Source: Schizochytrium sp. TIO01
Lineage: Eukaryota; Sar; Bigyra; Thraustochytrida; Thraustochytriidae
Length of the DNA: 64,000 bases
Direction: 5' to 3'
Assembly (NCBI GenBank): GCA_004764695.1
Contig: SMSO01000034.1
Span: 2,550,501-2,614,500 of the forward strand
Shown: in pieces, positions 25,555 to 34,560 of the stretch
How the letters are laid out: each line of letters opens with the position of its first letter
How positions within the stretch are numbered: position 1 is the first letter of the stretch
Notes under the pieces: generated by a model
What the model was told of the DNA's origin: nothing
Databases searched by the model: none
Seen by the model: only the letters and a program-made list of their open reading frames with translations
Position numbers and translations under genes: made by a program

Positions 25555-27956
25555 CTATGACGTATGCCTTTGATCACATCAGCAATGCGTCGGGGCCCCG
25601 TTGATGTGGAACAGGCGACGGCAACAGGACTGCCCTCGACAACAATGGCACGGATGATCTCGCCAAAGAGAGCCTCTCGATCAGGGACTTGAATAATTTG
25701 CTGGCGGTGCGTGCTGTTCACAAAGTAGATTCCCAATGTCTTGGTGGAGTTAGCCAGCCCACGCATGTGATGCGCCGTATCTTTGTCCATGTCTGCGTCT
25801 GTGCAGACAATGAGCCTGGAATTCGCCAAAGTTCTCTTGAAGGCCTCAAAAGGTCCGGCATCTTTGATGTGTCCAGCTGTGAATTCGGCTCGCACCACCG
25901 AAGTTTCGTCAATGCAGACCAGGTCATAGTCTTTGTTTTCACGTGCTTTCAAGGGGAGGCTCTCGATCGTTGTGACGAGACAGTTCGAGTCATGATCAGC
26001 ACTGTAGAGCGTCCATGGGACCCCTGCAGCATTTGCTTCTCGAACAAATTCTTGTGTCAGTGAAACACGAGGCATGATCACTAGCACCGAGCCGCCACGT
26101 TGGGTAGTAGGCTTGATCAAAGTGTTTAGCATAGCATGTGTTTTACCTGAGCCCATGCTTGCTTTCACCAACACAAGGGTTCTCTCTGTGGGAGCCTCAG
26201 CGGTCAGTTCACTGGGGAATTCCATAAACTGCCCGGGTTCATGCTCGAGACGAATTCGTGCATCAACGCCAAGAATGTCTTGAGCCGAGGCGTACCCCAG
26301 TGCCTCTGCTATCTTTTTGTCTTGTAGATGGAGCGTTTTGTGGAAAAAGGTGCGCCGATGTAAGAGCGCACCACTCCCTTGATGATAGATTTCCATCGCA
26401 AGGCCGTCGACACCAATCTGTTCAAAGCGCATTGTAAAGTCTTGAGAAACTTTAAGTAGACCGGACACCCTTTCAAACACGAATGAGGCCTGGTCCAGGT
26501 GAGGGAACAGGCGCCTTGCACAACCTTGAGCAAGCACCTCCAGTGAGTCTGTGTGGCTGTCTTGATGTTTGAGCGTGTCAAGAGCTTGCTGCTCAGGCTC
26601 ACTCAATGATGGATTAACCTGCTTGATACCCCAGACTGTGTCGAGGCCTGTGTGCAACTTTACAAAGAGGGCCAGTTCTTTGAGCAGTTGCGGTGTCAAA
26701 AGCGTGTCATTCTTGGGTAGATAGATGCCATCGTGAAGCCATGACAGCTGGTACGAGTCGCCGACTTTGGGAATTGCCCCTCGGGCAATGAGGAACTTGA
26801 CCGCCAGGGCAGCTTGAACGCACTCAATTTCTTGTGCAAAGTACGATAGAACGGACTTTCGCAGTTTAAACTGATCATCAATCTTACAAACCTTTTGAAC
26901 ATGTTCTGCTAACTGTGGATGAAGCTCCATAACTTTGGCAAGGATATCGTCAATAATGGACGCAAATGCAACAAGCCTCGGGTGGTGATGCTCTGGCGCC
27001 TTACCAAGCACCCCTGAAACCATATTTTTCAAGCGCCCTCCATACCCCAGCCCAAGAACAATTTGCTTCACTTGGCTCCGATGGGTGTCTGGGCCGTAAA
27101 ATTCGGCGATGGAAGCATACTCGGCTTCTTTGTCTGTCACCAGACGCTCCAGGGCCTCTACCTTGAGGCCAGCTTTTTGCGCAAACTGCAGCATGATTCG
27201 AAGATGAGCTGAAGCCATGTCCACTTCGCACATCCCCATAAGGCAGAGGTCGCGCACTCGTCTAGGCAAGTAAACAAATTGCCCATAGAGCGCATCGTAG
27301 ATGCGTCCATACTTTATTTGTCCACGGCGGCCTGTTTGAAGTCTGATTGTGTTCCTACCCTCAGTGTTACATCGCCGCAAGAGCTCTAGTAGCTTTGCAC
27401 GCGAGCCATTAGGCATATACGAACGGTCAAACTCGCTTGCCGAGGCCCCTGGGGAACTGTGTCGATGGGCAAAGGCCTCATGAATGGCGACCAGAAAGGC
27501 GATACTGATATCGATCTTTTCTTGAATTTTGAGTCGCTTTGCATATGCGATGATACGCGTAGAAAGCTCAAGACAGAGCTCGCCTGACGGGCCTAAGAGT
27601 TGATTGGCATAATTGACTGGGTCAAGACAGACCTCTCCTTCCTCAGGCCAGCTGATTGGGAGGTTTTCGCCCTCAGCGAGCTGAGTAACAATCTCCTTTG
27701 CAGTGGCAAGGTCTGTGGCAATCGCGTTGGTGCAGACCACCAGGTTCCCCTCAATGCTGCACTGGAAGTGGCCCGCTTCGGGTAAACGCCGAGCTAGGTG
27801 CTTTTGGATAACAGGAAGCTTGCTTGAAATCTCTTCGGTACTACCATTGTAGGTGAACTGAATGCGTACGGGTCCATCATGATGCACTGGATGTGGTGGA
27901 GCACAGATGCGCCGTCTCTTTCCACAAGATGTGAGGACATATGGTTGATTATTCAA
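25431..27956 (-). CDS. family A-like DNA polymerase (TV-Pol-like) fused to UL9/OBP-type helicase, N-terminal and central part
   Basis: The protein has 841 residues. Three palm-like motifs appear in order: motif A EVDMASAHLRIM (Asp near 246), motif B RSQVKQIVLGLGYGG (Lys near 296, the O-helix R-x3-K-x6-YG pattern) and motif C SWLHDGIYLP (His-Asp near 409). After a linker comes a superfamily 2 helicase of the Herpes_ori_bp type. It has Walker A KASMGSGKTHAM (about 597-608), LVIMPRVSLTQEF, a DE box CIDETS (about 681) and VCTDADMD (about 718). Then AVACSTSTGPRRIADVI matches motif IV, after which the frame becomes low-quality Arg/Trp/Cys-rich sequence; the real protein very likely continues in another frame (25554-24055). 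TV-Pol enzymes are known from transposons and viruses, usually with a superfamily 3 helicase. The first 240 residues are unassigned. Confidence 0.75.
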   Translation of the reverse strand: MNNQPYVLTSCGKRRRICAPPHPVHHDGPVRIQFTYNGSTEEISSKLPVIQKHLARRLPEAGHFQCSIEGNLVVCTNAIATDLATAKEIVTQLAEGENLPISWPEEGEVCLDPVNYANQLLGPSGELCLELSTRIIAYAKRLKIQEKIDISIAFLVAIHEAFAHRHSSPGASASEFDRSYMPNGSRAKLLELLRRCNTEGRNTIRLQTGRRGQIKYGRIYDALYGQFVYLPRRVRDLCLMGMCEVDMASAHLRIMLQFAQKAGLKVEALERLVTDKEAEYASIAEFYGPDTHRSQVKQIVLGLGYGGRLKNMVSGVLGKAPEHHHPRLVAFASIIDDILAKVMELHPQLAEHVQKVCKIDDQFKLRKSVLSYFAQEIECVQAALAVKFLIARGAIPKVGDSYQLSWLHDGIYLPKNDTLLTPQLLKELALFVKLHTGLDTVWGIKQVNPSLSEPEQQALDTLKHQDSHTDSLEVLAQGCARRLFPHLDQASFVFERVSGLLKVSQDFTMRFEQIGVDGLAMEIYHQGSGALLHRRTFFHKTLHLQDKKIAEALGYASAQDILGVDARIRLEHEPGQFMEFPSELTAEAPTERTLVLVKASMGSGKTHAMLNTLIKPTTQRGGSVLVIMPRVSLTQEFVREANAAGVPWTLYSADHDSNCLVTTIESLPLKARENKDYDLVCIDETSVVRAEFTAGHIKDAGPFEAFKRTLANSRLIVCTDADMDKDTAHHMRGLANSTKTLGIYFVNSTHRQQIIQVPDREALFGEIIRAIVVEGSPVAVACSTSTGPRRIADVIKGIRHRVKSTCLESQRRERHKLSWRRWPCSDLWSLRCFWPRFSTDA

Positions 27957-28087
27957 GAATGGGGGGTTCTCTACACAGGACTGGAGCAGGTGTAGCGGGT
28001 GGCATGATGAGCTAGCTCTTGGTCGTTGCTAACGTCAGATGCGCTCTTTCTATATATATGTGTTTCTTGTCCGCGAGCGAGCGAAGA

Positions 28088-28356
28088 TGGTGCACTGAGA
28101 TGTCTATCTAGGTGAGTAAGGTGATTAACTAGTTCCAAGTCGAGGCGGGGCTCGAGGTAGAGAGGCTTGGCTGCCTGCTGAAGGAGCGAATTGGGTTTGA
28201 ATCAAAGTTCAAGTAGCTTTTATGGACTGAGGTATCTGTCTAGGTGAGTAAGGTTAGCAAAGCTGATTAACGAGATCGGAGTCGATGCGAGACTTGAGTT
28301 AGAGGTTTAGTTGCCTAGTGAAGGAGTGATTTGGTTTTGAATCATAATTCGAGCAT
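28088..28356. repeat. degenerate direct repeat of about 130 bp upstream of the polymerase-helicase gene
   Basis: Unit 1 (about 28088-28217) and unit 2 (about 28221-28356) share the order CTAGGTGAGTAAGG, GATTAAC, GTCGA, GGAG, GAATCA and TTCAAG/TTCGAG with substitutions and small gaps. They lie 130-400 bp 5' of the polymerase-helicase start. No coding potential. Confidence 0.65.
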
Positions 28357-29244
28357 CTGCTTGTACGGACTAGGAGATGTTTTTTTTGTAAGAAAAACCA
28401 TAGCTAAGGAAGGTACGGCAATGGAAAATTATTCGTCAATGCGCGACGCCTCTTCTTGTTTTCCACAGAGACAAAAAAGTATATAAAACAAAAAAGACCC
28501 CTGCAACAACATCTCGCTTGCTTTATAAAGACAGATGCATTTAAGAAAAAGGGGGCGTCACAGTGGCAGCGCATGGAATTTAGTCTCGGCGTTCAACGCC
28601 TCGAGTTCTGAACATCTGGGCTGCATGAATGATGCTACTCTCCTTACTGCTAGGGTTCATATATTATCTATTTTTGTTTTGGTCCGCACGTACTCAAGCA
28701 GACCCAAATTGACCCTCCCTTGCTCTTTCGTTAATTCTTTAGAGAGCTCAATAGATTTCTGGAACTCCCACAGTCAAGCTTTTCTTTTTCTTTACTAAAC
28801 GAAGGTTTTGTCGTTCTTGTTGTTGAGACACGAACCATCTTTACTATTAGCATTGCCGGCTGGAACCAAAAGTAAAGCGAGGCTGCTCATCACACGATAC
28901 AAACAGAGGAATACAAGATGTGCTGGTCTCTCGACGGGGAGCAAACCAGAGCGGGGACGTGCCATCGCCGCTGTGTTCAACTCATTTTTTAAAAAAAATA
29001 AGAAGAAGAGAAGAAGGCCCTAGTTCGTGCTAACTGTGGCATGAGGTTCATCGCTTGTTGCTTTCATTTCTTGCCAAGGCCATAGACCTACCTTTACATA
29101 AATCTCATTTTCCTTGGAGCTTCTCTATCAAGATCTCAATGAGCCATTTCCTTCGCGAATCAAAAGCATATATTATCTCAACGTTCGCTCAGGGCGATTG
29201 GCAAACGCATAACTCAAACGCAAGCTCACCAAAGAAAAAACAAT

Positions 29245-29448
29245 ATGCAGTGCGCTCTTTGCACGAAGAAGAGCATCACCTCTCTTGTCTACGGCTCTAC
29301 AGGGCTCACTTGCAACAATTGTTGCCGAGAGGTATGCGAGCGAAGGCACTTCGACTATGCTCATACAGCCTGTACAGCCTGTGTTGAGGAGCTCTATCGC
29401 GGTCAAGACAAGTCAGGCACTGCGATGATGATGAAAGACCATCAATGA
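29245..29448 (+). CDS. possible small Cys-rich (zinc-ribbon-like) protein
   Basis: The 67-residue frame has paired cysteines: CALC near the start, CNNCC and C near residues 23-31, and CTAC near 43-46, with an intervening HFDYAH. This resembles a small zinc-binding fold. The frame is short, isolated and the translation context (ACAATATGC) is ordinary. It may be chance. Confidence 0.3.
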   Translation: MQCALCTKKSITSLVYGSTGLTCNNCCREVCERRHFDYAHTACTACVEELYRGQDKSGTAMMMKDHQ

Positions 29449-30255
29449 ACCATTCGCACTTTTTGGTCCTCAGACTAAAAGGAATAGCTTCCTGTCACCT
29501 TCTAAATCATCCGTTACGGGAGGTTAGTTTTAAAAAAATAAAATAAAATGGATCACTTTATTTCTAGTTTTAAAGTAAAGAAAAGGGGTTGATTGTATAG
29601 TTTAAACAGAGGTTACCCACTTGAAGCAATCGCATCAGCTGTTAAGTTTCTACGAGAACATTCCAGGCCGCATCTGCCTGCCATCGCACGTTATTGTCTG
29701 GATGCAAGCAGTGCCATGACTCGTAAGAAACATAATGAAATTGCTGGTACGACAACCCAAGGGTTGTTCTGTTCTATCGTTCTAGTTTAGACCGTTCTGT
29801 TCTAGCAGAGATGTTCTTACAATGAAGTACCTAACTTGGTACTGCTAACCCAAATCGTTCTGTTCTCTTGTTCTTTTGGTGGTCAGAGATCTATGCTTCC
29901 CTCGCAAGTTAAAAAGGTGACCTCTTCGCAGTGGATGTGTCTCCCCTCGCTCCGCCCAGTCCAGCTCTTCAGATCAGTTTTTCTAGCCGGGCTAGAGCCC
30001 CCTCCGCTGCTTGCGTGGCTAGCTTTACTCGTGAAGAGGAGTCGATCTCATCTCCGCCCTAGCAGAAGGTAAGAAGTACCTCTATCTTGATTTGTGCACG
30101 CGCGCGCTACTCTTACCTACTAACTATTGATAGTGCTGGACACACCAAAGCGAAAGAGGGTACTAAACACCGATCAATAACTAACTAACAAAGAGACCAT
30201 TTCCGCCAATTCCCTTTTGATCGAGCGGACCCATCAGCCTTGACCGGCTGACCGC

Positions 30256-30285
30256 GAGAAGAAGAAGAAGAAGAAGAAGAAGAAG
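30256..30285. repeat. GAA trinucleotide repeat
   Basis: About ten GAA units lie 100 bp upstream of the LamG-type membrane protein gene, probably in its 5' leader or promoter. Confidence 0.9.
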
Positions 30286-30385
30286 CGGCCCCCACGCGGC
30301 CTTGATTCGAAGCTCCATCGAAGAGCAAGATCTTCGAAGGCACAGAAGAGCAGCTGCAGGTGTTTGTTGACAGTGTGCACTAAAG

Positions 30386-33300
30386 ATGTTGGCCGCGATG
30401 GCCACGATGGCGCTGCTGCTGCTCGCCAGGGCAGGGGCCACAACAGGCAACTATACTGTGACAGAGTATGCGCCAGATCTATTTCAAACTCGAGTGCAGG
30501 AGGACCTGCTGATGATGTATACCTTTTCGCAAAGCGAGTGCAAAGCTCGGTCCTTTGCGGATGCGGTCAGTACGGATTATGTGGGAGATTTAGCGTATTC
30601 CAGTAGCTGGGCGGTGCTGACAAAATGCCCGACTTATACAGATGCCAATGACACAGAGTTTGACTATGCATACAATGGGGCACATTTCGTGGGCGAGAGG
30701 TACATCGACGGGTCATCAGGTTTGACAAAAGATGATAGTGTGATTAGCTCCAGCACCATTGCTACTCTTGTGAATCAATTGAGCGGTGTGACTGATTTCA
30801 CGCTCGAGTTTTGGATTGTGCCTAGTTTCACCTCCGGAAATACAACCAATCAATATGTTCTGTTTGAGATTGGTGGCACCAAGACTGATTCCACGATCGG
30901 AACCAGTTATACCTGGGTATGCTCCTCGGGAAATTACGGGTTACAAATTCTTTATGATGATACCGCATCAAACCAGTATTTCACAATTGAATACAAACGA
31001 AGCTCCAGCGCATGTGGAACTATTGATACATTTGACTCCACTTCACTAGAAGCTGGTAAGCTCTACCACGTGGTTTTTTCTGCTTACACCAGTGGTTCGA
31101 CCTTTTATGTCAATTTGTCAGTTCAAGCTTCAGGTGACTCGTCAGCAACAACAACACAAGGAGGCGTTGTCGGTAGCATAATCTCCTTCTCCTCGTTCAC
31201 GGCCAGTCACGTCCTGCGCCTGGGTTCTTCGCCTTTGACTCTTTCCTCTTTAAACACCGGCACTAGCCCTCTCTACTCCTGGCCCGGTGACATGATGCAT
31301 TTTGCGTTTTACAGTAGGAGTTTGAATTCTACGGAAATCGCGCAGAACTTTGATGCGAAGCTGCGTAACAGTGCTCCGGTGGCAGCGAATGCGGAAGTGA
31401 GGCACATTTTCTATGAAGATACTCTTACATCAGTGGATTTCACCAAGGCGATTTTCGACTTTGATGATGTTTTTGGCCTCACCAGTGAAGAGATGAGTTA
31501 TCGTTTGGTGGCTGCTGCGGATGGCGATTTGCTTGGCAATCAGTTTAGTATTGATGGTGGTTCTGTGTTTAACTTTTCATCTTCGGTGAGCATTACGAAC
31601 AATGATTTGACCTGGATGAATCTAGAAGCCAACGCTTGGGGATGGGATCCGGACACGACCTTTGGCATCACGGGAACAGACCCTAACGGTGTGACCTCTG
31701 GCACGGGAACAATCAGCCCTGAGGTTTACGGTACCGAGGATACTCCTGAGGAGCTTGATGGCTTGGCGGATGAGAACACGCGCGTGGCTCAAGCGGCAGC
31801 CAAGTTGATCAATTTTACAATTGTGGATATTGATTGCAGTACACGGTCTGTGGAGGAGTCTTCCTCCGGGGTGAATGACACCTTTGACGAGATGGCACTG
31901 AATAAATCGTGCACAGAGATGGGTCAGATTACCAGCATTACGATTTTAGCACCCAACCTGACGGCTCCTTTGGGTCGTTTATACTTGCCTGAAGATGGCG
32001 AGTGCCCCACGTTCAATTCCAGTCGCACAGAGATTACTGCGAACACGACGTTTTCAGCTGGTGATTCAGACTACTGGTATTCTTACCGCGAAGGCAAGGC
32101 GGAGGTGCGTTTGTGCTTTGAGGCCTGCTTGACCTATGATGGTTCAACCAATGAATGCCCTGACGGTGTGGATGGTTCTGCAACCGCCATTTTAGGCAAC
32201 CTGTCGTACTCGTTCTACGGTACTGACAATCAAGGGCAAGATGGCCAAGTTGGTACTGTGACGATTGTGGTGACCAATGTGCTGACCATCTCGCAAGCTT
32301 CGTATATCACCCACGAAGAAACAGCTGTCGAAATCACCTTGTCAGGCACGGATGAGTTTTGCATTCGTTTCAGCGACAATGCTGCGTGCCCCCGCACGAA
32401 AACGTATGAAATCACAGGTTTGCCAGACAGCTATCAAGGCATTGTGTACCGCGACCAAGACGGGACCGACCCTGTCGCCGTAGGAGACATTATTGAAGGC
32501 GACGGCTCCACCGCGACGCTGTGGATTATTCCCACCACGGACTATTTCAGCATGGACAGCTGGCCCATTTGCGGTCCTTCGCTGCGCACGGAGGACAACC
32601 CGACCGTTGCCTCCTACGTCTACTCGTATTGTGTCGAGACGGACGATGCCATCAGCACCTACCCGTGTGAGGGCCCCTTGTGTAACGGCTACACCATCAC
32701 CATGCCGCCTTCTTTTGCTTACAGCAACACCACGGCTGATCTCACGGGCAATGCCATGGGTGGCTGTGGTGCCAGCACCGACGATGGTTGTCCCATTGAG
32801 CTCTACGCTAGTCTTGTCGTCGAGTTATTAACCAGCGAGCCCTTGGCTGCGTCCACAGTTCACGTTTTCAACGAAAATGACCAGCCCACCGTCTACTTTC
32901 CAAACGCAAACTTGTCCGGAGTTTATGTGGCCAATACCACGAGTGTTTCCTGGACTAACTCTACAGGTGGCAAGGAGTATATTCAGATTGTAGATCCTGA
33001 CGGCGATTCTCGCGTGATGGATGTTGTCATTGAGACACCTTCGCGAGGTAAACTCCTTTTTCCTAATGCTACAGCATCAGATCTTAACTTACGGTTTTCT
33101 CTGAACAGTGCCAACTTTATGCAGGGCTCCACCTTGCTGGGTATGACAGGCACACTTTCAGAAATTAACGAAGCTCTCAAGGACTTGCATTATCTTGTTG
33201 AGACTACTGTGAGTTCAGATACTCTTACATTTTATGTGTTAGATAGTACTCGGGACATTGGCCCTGCAAGTTTTAACTCTGATGATCTAAACGCAGCCTC

Positions 33301-33994
33301 TATTTATGATGGTGCTTATGTCGTAACCGCTAGCATTGACGTCTACTTTGCCGACAACACGGAGACAGAGTCATTCCTGCTGGCTACCATCACATTGTGG
33401 GCGGCCATTATTGGTGGTTGCCTCCTTTGCTGCATGTGTGTCTACAGTGTTTTGCATTGCATCTTCCGTCGTGCTTTGATGGGTGAACGCGCAGCAATGT
33501 GGGTCGTCAAGAATGTCTTCTTCACCAAAATTACAGATCAGAAGGATCGTGACTTAAGCCCTGAAGCTCGTCGCCTTTCACGAATTGCTATGGGCCGCAT
33601 CACCGCTGAAGAAGTCACCTTGCGTCGTGTTCTTTGCTGCTTTCATTTGCTCGCACGCATTTGCCCGTGCTGTGTTAAGTTTACTGGTGATGAGTCCCGC
33701 ATGCCGGATCGTGACTCGATGTTGGCTGCCACCGTCAGCGATCTTAGTTTTAGTATGGCACGTAAACACGTCCCCGGTGAAGAGCGTATCATCGAGTTGC
33801 GTGCTCGCGAGGCCATCGAGTTCGAGCGCCACTCTATCCAGCTTGAAACTGGACAGATTCGCTACTATTTGTTCAACCCTCACACCGGCAAGAGTTTGTG
33901 GGAGGCTAACGTTCGCGTCGTTGATGACGATAGCTCTTCGTCAGATAGTTCATCCCATAACTCTCATTCGAAGAGGAGGTCTTCGCGATGGTAA
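30386..33994 (+). CDS. large type I membrane protein with LamG-like domain
   Basis: The protein has 1202 residues. A signal peptide is visible at 1-18 (MLAAMATMALLLLARAGA). Residues about 70-330 resemble a concanavalin A-like LamG module: FVGERYIDG, FTLEFWIVPSF, YHVVFSAY and a terminal WPGDMMHFAFYSRSLNSTEI. A long series of beta-rich, cadherin or Ig-like segments follows (330-980), with many N-glycosylation sites and Cys pairs. A NENDQPTVYFPN motif occurs near 830. One membrane segment lies at about 995-1022 (Cys-rich, CLLCCMCVYSVLHCI), followed by a 180-residue cytosolic tail that is basic and ends in a Ser/Asp-rich stretch. It is probably a cell-surface adhesin or sugar-binding receptor. 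No introns are needed. The start is supported by the signal peptide. Confidence 0.8.
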   Translation: MLAAMATMALLLLARAGATTGNYTVTEYAPDLFQTRVQEDLLMMYTFSQSECKARSFADAVSTDYVGDLAYSSSWAVLTKCPTYTDANDTEFDYAYNGAHFVGERYIDGSSGLTKDDSVISSSTIATLVNQLSGVTDFTLEFWIVPSFTSGNTTNQYVLFEIGGTKTDSTIGTSYTWVCSSGNYGLQILYDDTASNQYFTIEYKRSSSACGTIDTFDSTSLEAGKLYHVVFSAYTSGSTFYVNLSVQASGDSSATTTQGGVVGSIISFSSFTASHVLRLGSSPLTLSSLNTGTSPLYSWPGDMMHFAFYSRSLNSTEIAQNFDAKLRNSAPVAANAEVRHIFYEDTLTSVDFTKAIFDFDDVFGLTSEEMSYRLVAAADGDLLGNQFSIDGGSVFNFSSSVSITNNDLTWMNLEANAWGWDPDTTFGITGTDPNGVTSGTGTISPEVYGTEDTPEELDGLADENTRVAQAAAKLINFTIVDIDCSTRSVEESSSGVNDTFDEMALNKSCTEMGQITSITILAPNLTAPLGRLYLPEDGECPTFNSSRTEITANTTFSAGDSDYWYSYREGKAEVRLCFEACLTYDGSTNECPDGVDGSATAILGNLSYSFYGTDNQGQDGQVGTVTIVVTNVLTISQASYITHEETAVEITLSGTDEFCIRFSDNAACPRTKTYEITGLPDSYQGIVYRDQDGTDPVAVGDIIEGDGSTATLWIIPTTDYFSMDSWPICGPSLRTEDNPTVASYVYSYCVETDDAISTYPCEGPLCNGYTITMPPSFAYSNTTADLTGNAMGGCGASTDDGCPIELYASLVVELLTSEPLAASTVHVFNENDQPTVYFPNANLSGVYVANTTSVSWTNSTGGKEYIQIVDPDGDSRVMDVVIETPSRGKLLFPNATASDLNLRFSLNSANFMQGSTLLGMTGTLSEINEALKDLHYLVETTVSSDTLTFYVLDSTRDIGPASFNSDDLNAASIYDGAYVVTASIDVYFADNTETESFLLATITLWAAIIGGCLLCCMCVYSVLHCIFRRALMGERAAMWVVKNVFFTKITDQKDRDLSPEARRLSRIAMGRITAEEVTLRRVLCCFHLLARICPCCVKFTGDESRMPDRDSMLAATVSDLSFSMARKHVPGEERIIELRAREAIEFERHSIQLETGQIRYYLFNPHTGKSLWEANVRVVDDDSSSSDSSSHNSHSKRRSSRW

Positions 33995-34560
33995 TAAACA
34001 CAGATCATCTCGCTTCGCCCATTGTCCTGCTGTTCAACATTCTATACCATGGCGAGCATCCTAAAAAATGCACTTTGTGTGCATCATCTCTTTTGTCAAC
34101 TGCTCTACACTGTCCGGACCCTTATGTTTCTTTTGTTATGCTAAATGCTCAGTTATGTTGTTGTTTTTTACTAATTTTCTATTTTCATATTCATTTTTAT
34201 TTAAAAAGAGAGGTAAATTTTGCTGTAACAGTATTTTTTTTCTTTCATCTTTTTTCCTTTCTTAAGAAAAATAAATAAAAATATTTTCTTGGACCTATTC
34301 GTAGTTTTCCCCAAAGCAAGTTTGCCATCAACTCGCTACTAGAAATCGTCAGAAGGAAACAGAATTTGACGTCCCCCATAATAAAACAAAATGAGCTCTT
34401 CAAGCCTCCTGGGGGCACTTGAAGTGAAAAGATTATTATTCTTACTTAAAAATAAAATAAAAATCATTTCTTTCTTTTCTACCCTAATTAGCTTTGAGGA
34501 AAAAAAGAAAAAGTGTGAAAGAAACGAAGAAGAAATTTCTTTTTCATATATTTTACAATG
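33995..34560. other. convergent AT-rich intergenic region
   Basis: It separates the 3' ends of two giant membrane-protein genes. It contains AATAAA-like sites on both strands (about 34272 and 34448) and poly-T tracts. No gene seen. Confidence 0.5.

Larger units (their letters stand above)
27957..30385. other. 2.4-kb gene-poor interval
   Basis: It contains the direct repeat at 28088-28356, a doubtful small Cys-rich ORF at 29245-29448 and the GAA microsatellite at 30256-30285. Otherwise only short chance frames and AT runs (for example 28985-29015 and 29530-29555) are visible. Confidence 0.45.

Noticed and set aside
28193-28350. Possible tRNA-like GGTTTGAATC stretches
   Set aside because: The stretches resemble a T-loop but no acceptor stem, anticodon arm or D arm can be paired around them; they belong to the degenerate direct repeat.
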